This document shows, one piece after another, positions 8,823-16,949 of a stretch of DNA of 64,000 nucleotides; position 1 is the first letter of the stretch; the number at the start of each line of letters is the position of its first letter. The notes under the pieces are model-generated. The model was not told the origin of the DNA. It saw only the letters and a program-made list of their open reading frames with translations, and did no database searches. A program made the translations under genes and the position numbers. The DNA is from UPXZ01 sp964568675 (GTDB lineage Bacteria; Bacteroidota; Bacteroidia; Bacteroidales; Paludibacteraceae). The DNA is taken from the NCBI GenBank assembly GCA_964568675.1, contig CAZMQV010000001.1, positions 62,001-126,000 on the forward strand, written 5' to 3'.

Positions 8823-9812
8823 TTAGTCTATGAGGTAGGTGGTTTTGTCCTCGCCAAGCAGGGTGTTTCCAAATACCTCTTTTGCTTCTTTGAGTAGAAT
8901 GTTTTTGTGTTTATATCGTGCGGAATAATGTCCGATTATCAGATTTTTTACTTCGGCTTTTTGAGCAATTGTGGCTGCTTGTCGGGCAGTAGAGTGCATC
9001 GTTTGCTTTGCCCGAACGGATTCCGACTCGGCAAAAGTGGCTTCGTGATAAAGCAAATCTACATTTTCAATTATTTTTATTATTTTTTCATTGTAACTTG
9101 TGTCCGAGCAATAGGCGTAACGAATTGGTGGGGTAGGCGGGTTGGTAAGCACGCTATTGGGTATCACGCGCCCATCGTCGGTGGTGAAATCATCTCCAAG
9201 TTTTATTCTGCCAATTTTTGATATAGGTACCTGATAAAAGTCAATCATGTCACGTTTGATATGACGCAAGCCTTCTTTTTCCTGAAAAAGAAAACCACAT
9301 GCCGGCACGCGATGTTTCAGCGGAATGGTGAAGACTTCAACACTTTTATCCTCAAAAATTTTTTCGTGTTTTGCCGGATTAATGGGGTGAAACTCGATGA
9401 AGTAGGAAAGTCCCTCGCAAAAGAATCCAAGCATCGGGCTTATGATTCGTTCTAAATCGGGGTGCGCGTGTATATGTAAATCGGCGGTACGCATGAGCAT
9501 CCCAAAGGTGGAAATAAGTCCAATCAGTCCAAAGCAGTGGTCGCCGTGTAGATGTGATATGAAAATATGATTGAGACGGTTGGCGCTTTGTCCGGTTTGT
9601 TGCATTCGGATTTGTGTACCTTCGCCACAGTCAATCATGTATTGTTTGTCGCGTAGCTCGAAAATTTGTGAAGTCGGGAAGTTTTCATTTGTAGGTAAAG
9701 CCGAGCCACAGCCCAATATGTGTAACTTGGCTCGATGGCACCCGCCTTTTGTTCCTGAATTAGCGTTATCCTTGCAGGCATTTCGCTCATGTTTCTCGAC
9801 CTTTACTGTCAT
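8823..9812 (-). CDS. rnz: Ribonuclease Z
   Basis: A metallo-beta-lactamase-fold endonuclease that trims the 3' end of tRNA precursors. The zinc-binding motif HLHGDH is at residues 87-92; CSDTSYNEKI, LLYHEATF, the MHSTARQAA segment and the terminal IIGHYSARY complete the RNase Z set. The 329 residues include about 27 N-terminal residues before the usual start of the family (AKLHILGCGSALPT), with two cysteines and no nearer in-frame start codon. The ATG at 9812 lies only 15 bases after the lptB stop, which supports this start and translation from a shared mRNA. Confidence 0.95.
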   Translation of the reverse strand: MTVKVEKHERNACKDNANSGTKGGCHRAKLHILGCGSALPTNENFPTSQIFELRDKQYMIDCGEGTQIRMQQTGQSANRLNHIFISHLHGDHCFGLIGLISTFGMLMRTADLHIHAHPDLERIISPMLGFFCEGLSYFIEFHPINPAKHEKIFEDKSVEVFTIPLKHRVPACGFLFQEKEGLRHIKRDMIDFYQVPISKIGRIKLGDDFTTDDGRVIPNSVLTNPPTPPIRYAYCSDTSYNEKIIKIIENVDLLYHEATFAESESVRAKQTMHSTARQAATIAQKAEVKNLIIGHYSARYKHKNILLKEAKEVFGNTLLGEDKTTYLID

Positions 9813-9827
9813 TAATTCCGGATTATA

Positions 9828-10676
9828 TTACTCTATTCTCGTTTTCTTTTTAAGTTGGAAGTCGCGTCCCAAGTATTTTTCACGTACCAATGGATTAGCC
9901 GCAAGCTCTTCGGATGTGCCTTGAAACATAATTTTTCCTTCGAAAAGCATGTAAGCCCGGTCGGTGATACTTAGTGTTTCGTCCACGTTGTGGTCGGTTA
10001 TCAAAATACCGATGTTTTTGTCTTTCAGTCGCCACACGATGTCTTGAATATCTTGTACTGCAATTGGGTCAACACCGGCAAAAGGCTCATCGAGCATAAT
10101 GAACTTTGGCTCAATAGCAAGACAGCGGGCTATTTCGGTGCGTCGGCGTTCGCCTCCGGAGAGTCTGTCCCCAATGTTTTTTCTCACATGACCTAAGTTG
10201 AATTCTGCAATCAGAGTTTCTAATTTTTCTTTTTGATAGGCTTTGCTGAATTTTGTCATTTCCAGAATGGAAGCAATGTTGTCTTCTACTGTCATTTTTC
10301 GGAATACCGATGCCTCTTGTGCCAGGTAGCCGATGCCACGTTGTGCTCGTCGAAAAACCGGATATTTGGTGATTTCCTCGTCATTAAGAAAAATTCTACC
10401 CGAATTTGGCGTAACTAATCCGGTAGTCATGTAGAATGTGGTGGTTTTTCCCGCGCCATTCGGTCCAAGCAATCCTACGATTTCACCCTGCTTTACATTT
10501 ATCGAAACATCATTTACAACGGTACGTTTGCCATATTTTTTAAAAAGATGTTCGGTGCGAAGTGTCAAGCTGGTTGCTTCTGGTAGTTCTTCTTGCATGT
10601 TCTCAGCGCTATTGTCTGATACTTGTTCTGCCAAGGTTTCTTCGGCTATTTCGTCTATCTTGATTGTTTCTTCCAT
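9828..10676 (-). CDS. lptB: LPS export ABC transporter ATP-binding protein
   Basis: ATPase that powers movement of lipopolysaccharide from the inner to the outer membrane (LptBFGC). Visible: Walker A GPNGAGKT (71-78), Q-loop in YLAQEASVF, signature LSGGERRRTEIAR, Walker B FIMLDEPFAGVD and switch histidine in ILITDHNVDETL. The gene encodes 282 residues, about 35-40 more than E. coli LptB, because of a very acidic N-terminal extension rich in Glu. An in-frame ATG at 10598 (M27) would remove most of it and may be the real start. A promoter candidate lies at 10698-10728. rnz follows after 15 bases. Confidence 0.95.
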   Translation of the reverse strand: MEETIKIDEIAEETLAEQVSDNSAENMQEELPEATSLTLRTEHLFKKYGKRTVVNDVSINVKQGEIVGLLGPNGAGKTTTFYMTTGLVTPNSGRIFLNDEEITKYPVFRRAQRGIGYLAQEASVFRKMTVEDNIASILEMTKFSKAYQKEKLETLIAEFNLGHVRKNIGDRLSGGERRRTEIARCLAIEPKFIMLDEPFAGVDPIAVQDIQDIVWRLKDKNIGILITDHNVDETLSITDRAYMLFEGKIMFQGTSEELAANPLVREKYLGRDFQLKKKTRIE

Positions 10677-10697
10677 TTACGTGAAAATTATGAACTG

Positions 10698-10728
10698 CAA
10701 AAGTACGTTTTTTTACTTGTTTCACCAA
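10698..10728 (-). promoter_or_regulatory. Promoter for lptB-rnz transcript
   Basis: On the minus strand TTGG, 19 bases, then TACTTTTG (10698-10705) fits the Bacteroidota pattern and ends about 22 bases before the upstream lptB ATG at 10676. This supports use of that start rather than excluding the internal one. Confidence 0.45.
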
Positions 10729-10801
10729 GTGTTTTTATTTTAGTTGATGGTGTGCTGTTGGTTTTACGTCGGAAAGCATTGTTGATGCATTATAATTTGT
10801 T

Positions 10802-11878
10802 TTATCTTTCTGACGACGTATTTAGTTGTTCAAAAAACTGTTCGGTGAGCTTTGATACCGGATATTCATGCAAATTACTCGTTGCTATTTTTATGTAATC
10901 GTTAAGTTCGCAGGATATGGATTCAACGTTTACGATGTAAAACTTCGCATAAATTTTCTGATGGCTCAGAATGTGTTTCTTTTGAAAAAATACTTCCGAG
11001 TTAAATCTTGCCTTTGAGTCGCTGAAAATTTGTTTGAAATCTTCTGTGAGCATCAATAGTCGGAGCCCGGTTTCTTCATGCGTTTCTATCATTGGCAGTT
11101 GGTATAAGTTTTTCCAAATATCGTCTCCGGTTCTTTTTTGCAAGTAGGTGTTTCTCTTTTCCAGAATATAAAAATAATTGAAATAGCGTGCTCTAACCTT
11201 GATTTTCCCTTGTTTTTGTGGAAGTTGATTTACAAGATTGCGTTTGTAAGCAATGCAGAGTGATTGAAGTGGGCAAATGTCGCAATCGGGTGAGTTTGGT
11301 CTGCATTGCATCGCGCCAAAATCCATCATTGCTTGGTTGTGTTCGCCCGGATTTTTAGGGTCGAGAAGCTCTTGTGCTATTCGGGTAAAATTTTTCTTGC
11401 CAATACTTGTGTTAATCGGAGTGTCATCGCCCATTAATCGGGCAAGAAGTCGAAAGACATTGCCGTCAACAACCGCGTAGGCATGATTGAAAGCAAAGCT
11501 GGCTATGGCGGCGGCGGTGTAGTGCCCAATCCCAGGAAGCACAAGAATCTCCTCGTAAGTAGTCGGGAAAATACCATTGTATTTGTTTTTTATTACTTTT
11601 GCCGTTTTGTGTAAGTTACGGGCGCGGGTGTAGTATCCCAATCCTTGCCACAGCTTTAATACTTCTTTTTCGTCGGCCAGAGCCAAACTGGATACGTCTG
11701 GATATTGTTTTGTGAAACGAATGTAATATTCAAATCCCTGATTCACACGGGTTTGTTGTAGTATTATTTCCGAAAGCCAAATTTTATAAGGATCTTTTGT
11801 GTCGCGCCAAGGGAGTTCGCGTTTGTTGTTGGCATACCATTGTTGAAGTTTATTCTGAATGTTTTTTGTCTGTTGCAT
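10802..11878 (-). CDS. mutY: A/G-specific adenine DNA glycosylase
   Basis: Removes adenine mispaired with 8-oxoguanine. Catalytic residues are present: E37 in WLSEIILQQTRV, the helix-hairpin-helix LPGIGHYTAAAI (114-125) and D138 in VVDGNVFRLLARL. The 4Fe-4S site C-x6-C-x2-C-x5-C is seen as CRPNSPDCDICPLQSLC. The C-terminal 120 residues form the NUDIX-like 8-oxoG recognition domain. Length (358) is typical. It is divergent from the TlpA-like/HU/rng genes, and a promoter candidate lies at 11998-12029. Confidence 0.96.
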   Translation of the reverse strand: MQQTKNIQNKLQQWYANNKRELPWRDTKDPYKIWLSEIILQQTRVNQGFEYYIRFTKQYPDVSSLALADEKEVLKLWQGLGYYTRARNLHKTAKVIKNKYNGIFPTTYEEILVLPGIGHYTAAAIASFAFNHAYAVVDGNVFRLLARLMGDDTPINTSIGKKNFTRIAQELLDPKNPGEHNQAMMDFGAMQCRPNSPDCDICPLQSLCIAYKRNLVNQLPQKQGKIKVRARYFNYFYILEKRNTYLQKRTGDDIWKNLYQLPMIETHEETGLRLLMLTEDFKQIFSDSKARFNSEVFFQKKHILSHQKIYAKFYIVNVESISCELNDYIKIATSNLHEYPVSKLTEQFFEQLNTSSER

Positions 11879-11997
11879 TTTTTACAGAAATCTTTTCGGT
11901 TATATCAAATCGTAAATAATTCCTTATTCCAACACGGAAACGATTTCATAAGTTCGTTGACTCTTTGTGTGGAAAAACCAATTGTTTTTTTGTCGTG

Positions 11998-12029
11998 CAA
12001 ATTTAGTGATTTCACCCGATTTAAACGAA
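11998..12029 (-). promoter_or_regulatory. Promoter for mutY
   Basis: On the minus strand TTCG, 20 bases, then TAAATTTG (11998-12005) resembles the Bacteroidota promoter pattern, about 115 bases before the mutY ATG. Confidence 0.4.
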
Positions 12030-12136
12030 TGAAAAGTGTCGTTATTTTTTTTTGATTATAGTTTGTATGTGCAATGTGTCAAGGCGATATCGTTATCTAT
12101 ACGAATTACATAAAACGTTATTTTTGCCAAAAATAC

Positions 12137-12167
12137 TTTGCTTTGTCATGAAAATATATGAACTTTG
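12137..12167 (+). promoter_or_regulatory. Promoter candidate for the TlpA-like lipoprotein gene
   Basis: TTTG (12137-12140), exactly 19 bases, then GAACTTTG (12160-12167). The -33 element is perfect and the -7 element keeps CTTTG but lacks the leading T. Confidence 0.35.
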
Positions 12168-12254
12168 CATCCCCTGAATTAAGAAGATATTTTATTCTTA
12201 TGATGTCTTTTTTCTTGGGGAAAAATATTGGATGTTTTATTAATTATCAGTTGT

Positions 12255-13358
12255 ATGGCTAAAAATTTATTTTCTACATTTTTTGTGTTGATGATGTTGG
12301 TGTCATGCCAGCCAAAGGAATATAAAATAACAGGAACGATTGACCAAGCTTGTGTCAATGAGAAGGTTAAAGTTTATTTGAGCGAAAGGGTAAACCGTAA
12401 TTATATCAATCTTGATAGTGCCGATGTAGTCGATGGAAAATTTGAATTTACAGGTGTGTCCGATTCGGCTAAAGTAGGATATCTGATTTTTATAAATTCT
12501 GCCGGCGATAGGAAAATGGGAAACTTTATCCTCGAAAATGGAAATATATATGCTTCAATGGATAGTAGCTGCAATCTTATCGTGAAGGGTACGGAACAGA
12601 ATGATGTGTTGGCGCTATTCAATTCCGAAGAACATGAAATTGAAATCCAGATGGATCAGCTTATGATGAAAATGGCTGCGGAAATCACAGAGGAGATGAG
12701 CAAAGCGAAAAAAGATTCGTTAGAGAGCGCAGTAAAGACGTTGAAAAAACAACTTGAACAGCTTGCTGTAGATTACGCGGATAAGTATGTGAACACCCTT
12801 GTTGGTTCGCATCTTTTTATGAGCCGTTTTTGGAATTTTAATGTAGAGCAAAAAGAAATGCTTTTTGCGAAAATGAATAACAAAACAAAGTCGATCCCAC
12901 GGATAATGGAGCTGATTGAAGCTACTGATGTAGAGAAAAAAACATCGAAAGGGCAACATTATGTCGATTTCTCGATGCCGACATTAGCAGGGGATACCGC
13001 TTCTCTTTCAAGCTTTGTGGGAAAGACTGACTATTTGCTTATTGACTTTTGGGCGTCCTGGTGTGGTCCTTGTGTGCATTCATTCCCGGAACTAACAGCT
13101 TTTTATCAAAAAAATAAAGGAGTAAAATTTGAAATTGTAGGTGTTTCGCTCGACAAAAACAACGAAGATTGGGCGGGTGCTGTGCAAAAATACAAGTTGA
13201 CATGGGCACATCTTTCTGATTTAAAGTTTTGGGAGTGCGAAGGCGCAAAATTATATGCCGTCAACTCCATTCCTTCAACGGTATTGATAGATAAAAACGG
13301 AGTGATAGTAGGGCGGAATTTGGAGCTTACGGAAATCCAAAAATTGCTCAATCAGTAA
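12255..13358 (+). CDS. TlpA-like thioredoxin-fold lipoprotein (DUF4369 + AhpC/TSA)
   Basis: A periplasmic thiol-disulfide protein anchored as a lipoprotein. With the ATG at 12255 the signal peptide (MAKNLFSTFF...) ends in a lipobox at C18; an upstream ATG-like extension of nine codons would spoil the signal, so 12255 is preferred. Residues about 22-120 fit a DUF4369 domain (YKITGTIDQACVNEKVKVYL), followed by a charged helical linker, then a TlpA/AhpC-type thioredoxin domain with active site W269-CGPC (C270, C273) and a cis-proline in NSIPSTVLIDKNG. Such proteins probably keep extracytoplasmic thiols reduced or act in oxidative defence; the partner is unknown. Confidence 0.88.
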   Translation: MAKNLFSTFFVLMMLVSCQPKEYKITGTIDQACVNEKVKVYLSERVNRNYINLDSADVVDGKFEFTGVSDSAKVGYLIFINSAGDRKMGNFILENGNIYASMDSSCNLIVKGTEQNDVLALFNSEEHEIEIQMDQLMMKMAAEITEEMSKAKKDSLESAVKTLKKQLEQLAVDYADKYVNTLVGSHLFMSRFWNFNVEQKEMLFAKMNNKTKSIPRIMELIEATDVEKKTSKGQHYVDFSMPTLAGDTASLSSFVGKTDYLLIDFWASWCGPCVHSFPELTAFYQKNKGVKFEIVGVSLDKNNEDWAGAVQKYKLTWAHLSDLKFWECEGAKLYAVNSIPSTVLIDKNGVIVGRNLELTEIQKLLNQ

Positions 13359-13408
13359 GTTACGAAAAATATTATTGGAAAATATATCGTAAAAAAGAGA
13401 AGCATTTT

Positions 13409-13439
13409 TTTTTTAGTCAAAATAAAAGCAGTATATTTG
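13409..13439 (+). promoter_or_regulatory. Promoter for the HU gene
   Basis: TTTT, 19 bases, then a perfect TATATTTG at 13432-13439, about 63 bases before the HU ATG. Confidence 0.5.
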
Positions 13440-13502
13440 CAGTCCGTTTTGAAAAAAAATAAATCTACTATATATAAATAATTAAATTAAAACGATAAAA
13501 AA

Positions 13503-13775
13503 ATGACTAAGGCAGATGTTGTAAACGAAATTGCCAAGAATACAGGGATTGACAAGGTGTCTGTATTGGCAACTGTTGAATCTTTTATGGAAGTAATTAA
13601 AAATTCTTTAATAAATAAAGAAAATGTGTATCTGAGGGGCTTCGGTAGCTTTATTATCAAAGAAAGAGCAGAGAAAACAGCTCGTAATATCTCAAAAAAC
13701 ACCACAATTATTATCCCTAAACATAGCATTCCTTCGTTCAAGCCAGCAAAAACATTTGTAAACGAGGTAAAATAA
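13503..13775 (+). CDS. HU-family DNA-binding protein
   Basis: A 90-residue nucleoid protein of the HU/IHF family that bends DNA as a dimer. The N-terminal helices (TKADVVNEIAKNTGIDKVSV) and the RGFGSFIIKERAEKTARN core with the beta-arm region (NTTIIIPKHSIPSFKPAKTF) are typical. The position beside mutY and rng is common in Bacteroidota. It has its own promoter (13409-13439) and is probably co-transcribed with the tiny basic gene 27 bases downstream, ending at the terminator at 13931-13978. Confidence 0.95.
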   Translation: MTKADVVNEIAKNTGIDKVSVLATVESFMEVIKNSLINKENVYLRGFGSFIIKERAEKTARNISKNTTIIIPKHSIPSFKPAKTFVNEVK

Positions 13776-13802
13776 TTTTCTAACATTAAAAACTAAAGAA
13801 AA

Positions 13803-13892
13803 ATGCCAAGCGGAAAAAAAAGAAAAAGACATAAAATGTCGACTCACAAGAGAAAGAAAAGGCTAAGAAAAAACAGACATAAAAAGAAATAG
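13803..13892 (+). CDS. Small basic ribosomal-type protein (bS22 / COX24-AURKAIP1-like)
   Basis: A 29-codon gene (ATG 13803, TAG 13890-13892). The product is almost entirely Lys, Arg and His, beginning MPSGKKRKRHKMSTHKRKK. This matches the short Bacteroidota proteins annotated as AURKAIP1/COX24-domain proteins; the same motif forms bacterial bS22 of mycobacteria and the C terminus of mitochondrial mS38, which bind near the decoding centre of the small ribosomal subunit. A role as a small-subunit protein is therefore likely but inferred. It sits 27 bases after HU and just before a strong terminator, so both are expected on one short mRNA. Confidence 0.8.
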   Translation: MPSGKKRKRHKMSTHKRKKRLRKNRHKKK

Positions 13893-13930
13893 TCTGTAGG
13901 ACATTTTTTTCTGAAAAATAAGTCCTAAGA

Positions 13931-13978
13931 AACAAACTTAGAGTCGCATTTTCTAAAATGCGTTTAAGTTTGTTTTTT
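13931..13978 (+). terminator. Terminator after the HU / bS22-like genes
   Basis: A long stem: AACAAACTTA (13931-13940) pairs with TAAGTTTGTT (13965-13974) and CGCATTTT pairs with AAAATGCG inside, followed by a T-run. It overlaps the TTG at 13977 that would be the first possible rng start, arguing against that start. Confidence 0.8.
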
Positions 13979-14102
13979 GTTAATTAAAAAGAAGAGGAAT
14001 GTTCCACATTCGATTGATGAAGTGATAGAAACAGCGGTTTCACGCTTAAATCAGAATGGAACGGAGTGGAATATACCTCATAAACAAACTAAATTATTGA
14101 AA

Positions 14103-15683
14103 GTGACAAGCGAATTAGTTGTAGATGTAAGACCATCTCAAATTTCAATTGCGCTGCTTGAAGACAAACGATTGGTAGAGCTTAACGAAGAAGGACGAAG
14201 TGAAAACTTCGCTGTCGGGAATATCTACATGGGGAAAGTGAAAAAAATTATGCCCGGTCTCAATGCAGCCTTTGTGGATGTAGGCTACGAGAAAGATGCT
14301 TTTCTACACTATCTTGATTTAGGTAACAATTTCAACACTTTGAACAACTTTGTGAAGCAGGTGAAAAGCGACCGTAAAAAGTCACCTGTGTCAAACAAAG
14401 TAAAACAACATCCCGAAATTGAGAAAACCGGCTCTATTGGCGACCTCATTCAGACAGGACAGGAGATTGCGGTTCAGATTTCCAAAGAACCAATTTCTAC
14501 CAAAGGTCCCCGGCTGACCGCGGAACTCTCAATTGCCGGAAGATTTTTAGTACTGATACCTTTTGCCGAGAAAGTTTCTATTTCACAAAAAATAAACTCG
14601 GAAGAAGAACGAATCAGACTCAAGCAGCTGATACAGAGCATAAAACCAAAAGGATTTGGAGTAATAGCGCGTACGGTAGCAGAGGATAAAAAAGTGGCGG
14701 AACTCGATAATGAATTGAAAATTTTGGTGAAAAGATGGGAAGAAACCATCCCCAAAATGCAAAAATCACAAGGAGTAACGCTTTTAGCAGAAGAATTAGG
14801 TCGCACAGTGGGGATTATCAGAGATTTGTTCAACTCCAATTTCAAGCAAATTTTCGTTAATGACAAAGATGTTTTCAACGAAGTGCGCGATTATGTTGAG
14901 CTGATTGCACCCGACAAAAAGGATATTGTCAAACTTTATAAGGATGAAGCGCCAATTTTTGATAATTTTGGCATCACCCGACAAATCCAAGCAAGCATGG
15001 GCAAAACTGTTTCTTTCAGAAGCGGAGCCTACCTGATAATTGAACACACGGAAGCCATGCATGTGATTGACGTAAATAGTGGCAATCGCTCCAAAGCCGG
15101 CAACGGACAAGAATCCAACGCTTTTGAAGTGAATCTTGCCGCTGCCGACGAAATATCCCGGCAGTTGCGTCTGCGGGACATGGGTGGCATTATCGTTGTA
15201 GATTTTATTGATATGCACGAGGGTGAACACAGGCAGAAACTATTTGAAAGAATGCGCGATAATATGTCAAACGACAGAGCGAAACATAATATTTTGCCGC
15301 TGAGCAAGTTTGGACTGATGCAAATGACACGTCAGCGCGTTCGACCCGAAATAGAAATTGATATTGAAGAAACATGTCCTACCTGCTTTGGTAAAGGGCG
15401 TACGAAACCTTCAATTCTTTTTGCCGACCAATTGGAAGGAAAAATTGATTATTTGGTGAACAAGCTGAAAGTCAAAGATTTCAAATTGCATATTCATCCT
15501 TATGTGGATGCCTATATTTCAAAAGGAATTCCATCGCAAAAAATGAGGTGGAAAATGAAATATGGTATGGGGACAAAAATTATCCCATCGCAACGATTGG
15601 GTTTCCTGCAATATAAGTTTTACGACAAAAAAGGTGAAGAAATTGACCTGCAAGAAGAGATAGAAAAAATATCATCGAAATAG
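14103..15683 (+). CDS. rng: Ribonuclease G / E family
   Basis: Endoribonuclease that matures rRNA and degrades mRNA. From the GTG at 14103 the protein is 526 residues and begins VTSELVVDV, exactly where relatives start; the frame stays open upstream to a TTG at 13977, but that codon lies in a terminator. Domains: S1 RNA-binding (about 40-130), RNase E/G catalytic core with the metal aspartates in MHVIDVNSGN and GGIIVVDFIDMHEG, and the zinc-link CPTCFGKGR near residue 425-433. It lacks the long degradosome-scaffold tail of E. coli RNase E. The 124-base leader between terminator and GTG may be a site of self-regulation, as known for RNase E, but this is inference. Confidence 0.94.
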   Translation: MTSELVVDVRPSQISIALLEDKRLVELNEEGRSENFAVGNIYMGKVKKIMPGLNAAFVDVGYEKDAFLHYLDLGNNFNTLNNFVKQVKSDRKKSPVSNKVKQHPEIEKTGSIGDLIQTGQEIAVQISKEPISTKGPRLTAELSIAGRFLVLIPFAEKVSISQKINSEEERIRLKQLIQSIKPKGFGVIARTVAEDKKVAELDNELKILVKRWEETIPKMQKSQGVTLLAEELGRTVGIIRDLFNSNFKQIFVNDKDVFNEVRDYVELIAPDKKDIVKLYKDEAPIFDNFGITRQIQASMGKTVSFRSGAYLIIEHTEAMHVIDVNSGNRSKAGNGQESNAFEVNLAAADEISRQLRLRDMGGIIVVDFIDMHEGEHRQKLFERMRDNMSNDRAKHNILPLSKFGLMQMTRQRVRPEIEIDIEETCPTCFGKGRTKPSILFADQLEGKIDYLVNKLKVKDFKLHIHPYVDAYISKGIPSQKMRWKMKYGMGTKIIPSQRLGFLQYKFYDKKGEEIDLQEEIEKISSK

Positions 15684-15690
15684 AAGTACA

Positions 15691-15725
15691 AAAAATAGCT
15701 GCAACGAAAATGTGCAGCTATTTTT
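15691..15725. terminator. Bidirectional terminator between rng and lipoprotein gene
   Basis: A perfect 13-bp stem AAAAATAGCTGCA / TGCAGCTATTTTT with a 9-base loop, between two convergent genes (stops at 15683 and 15753). A and T tracts on both sides allow termination from either direction. Confidence 0.85.
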
Positions 15726-15752
15726 GTTTTTAAATCTCTCCTCCAAACATCC

Positions 15753-16775
15753 CTATTGATATTGGATGTAAATGGGGCGTGGTTTTATTTTGAGCAATTC
15801 TGCTGGTGTTAGCATTCGGTTTGGTGCCTTTTTCAAGTCGTTTTTATAGAAGAGCTTGAATCCGCTAAACTGTATAGGCTCTTTGTGTATGAAATGGCGG
15901 TGAGTGCCAAACTTGAGTTCCGGTGGTCCCCAACCATCCATGTCAATTACGATTTGCGTTTCGGGATGTAATTTTATGTTTTTGTAATTAGTTATCATTC
16001 CCTGCGTGAAACGGTGAATAACCAGAATTTTAGGTGGGAGATTGTTGTCCTTTACTAATTTAGCCAGATATTCACTGCAATAATTTATATCTGTCGCGTC
16101 AAATGTGCCGATGCGTTTTCCTGGTTTGCTGCCATCTTTCATCGAAAACTCCGGATCAATCCCCAGATGAACGTGAGGAAGTTTTAAGTATTTTTCAAGT
16201 AGAGGCAATTCGGCCTGAATGGTGCTTAGCGCTACCTGAATATCGAGAAAAACGAGTGTGCTATCTACCATGTTAGCGATTGTCATAACCGAATCAATCT
16301 GTTTCTCAGGCATCCGAGCGCGGTATTTCCCATCTTTTCCGCTTTCGCCTTGAGCTACTACCGCTATGTAATGAAGTGCCGGAAGCACCGGAGTCGATGG
16401 GTCGGCTTCACGCCAGGCTTTCAGTTCTTTTTTTAGCTTTGCCCACATTTCGTTTGGCGCGTATTCGCCCAAAGCTCCCATTTTTTTAGAATAAAGATTG
16501 CCATAATAAGCCACAATCCGATATTTAGGCAACAATGCTCCATAAAGAGGCAAGGGTTGGTTTTTTACAGGCCAAAGTCCGGAGGTGTCGCCATTTGCCA
16601 ATTCCACAAGTTTGTTGTTGTATTCCGTTGAATCCACAAATTGCGGGTGTTGAACTTCTACTTGTTGTTCTTCAGGTGTTTGACCTTCAGGCTTTTCACC
16701 ACGTTTTCCACCGTTGCAAGCCACTGCGAGCAAACCAAATATCGCAACTATCAGGAAGCAATTAATTTTTGTCAT
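15753..16775 (-). CDS. Lipoprotein of unknown function, possible TIM-barrel enzyme
   Basis: A 340-residue lipoprotein: signal peptide with lipobox ending at C20, then a short Glu/Gln-rich linker (about 25-45). The mature part looks like an alternating beta/alpha enzyme: YRIVAYYGN, LPALHYIAVVAQ, VFLDIQVAL, HVHLGIDPEFSM, PPKILVIHRFTQGMI, TQIVIDMDGWG. Acidic residues sit at the ends of predicted strands (LDIQ, IDPE, IDMDG), as expected for a hydrolase with a barrel fold. I do not recognise a named family and have no substrate. It is convergent with rng and has a possible -7 box (TATTTTTG, minus strand, 16813-16820). Confidence 0.7.
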   Translation of the reverse strand: MTKINCFLIVAIFGLLAVACNGGKRGEKPEGQTPEEQQVEVQHPQFVDSTEYNNKLVELANGDTSGLWPVKNQPLPLYGALLPKYRIVAYYGNLYSKKMGALGEYAPNEMWAKLKKELKAWREADPSTPVLPALHYIAVVAQGESGKDGKYRARMPEKQIDSVMTIANMVDSTLVFLDIQVALSTIQAELPLLEKYLKLPHVHLGIDPEFSMKDGSKPGKRIGTFDATDINYCSEYLAKLVKDNNLPPKILVIHRFTQGMITNYKNIKLHPETQIVIDMDGWGPPELKFGTHRHFIHKEPIQFSGFKLFYKNDLKKAPNRMLTPAELLKIKPRPIYIQYQ

Positions 16776-16949
16776 GTAACTTTTAGTTAATTTTAATTGA
16801 TAATAATGAATACAAAAATAGTCAAATAAACTTAGATTGAAGAATTTTTTTTATTTCAGTTAAAAGAAATTTCTTGATTGACGTAAATGAACTCATATCA
16901 AGGTTTTTTGTTAATCAAATATGTACTATTCTTTTTTGTCTTTGTTTTG

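Larger units (their letters stand above)
11879..12254. other. Divergent intergenic region between mutY and the TlpA-like gene
   Basis: About 375 AT-rich bases with no credible gene. It holds promoter-like boxes for both flanking genes (minus 11998-12029, plus 12137-12167) and nothing else that I can name. Confidence 0.6.
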
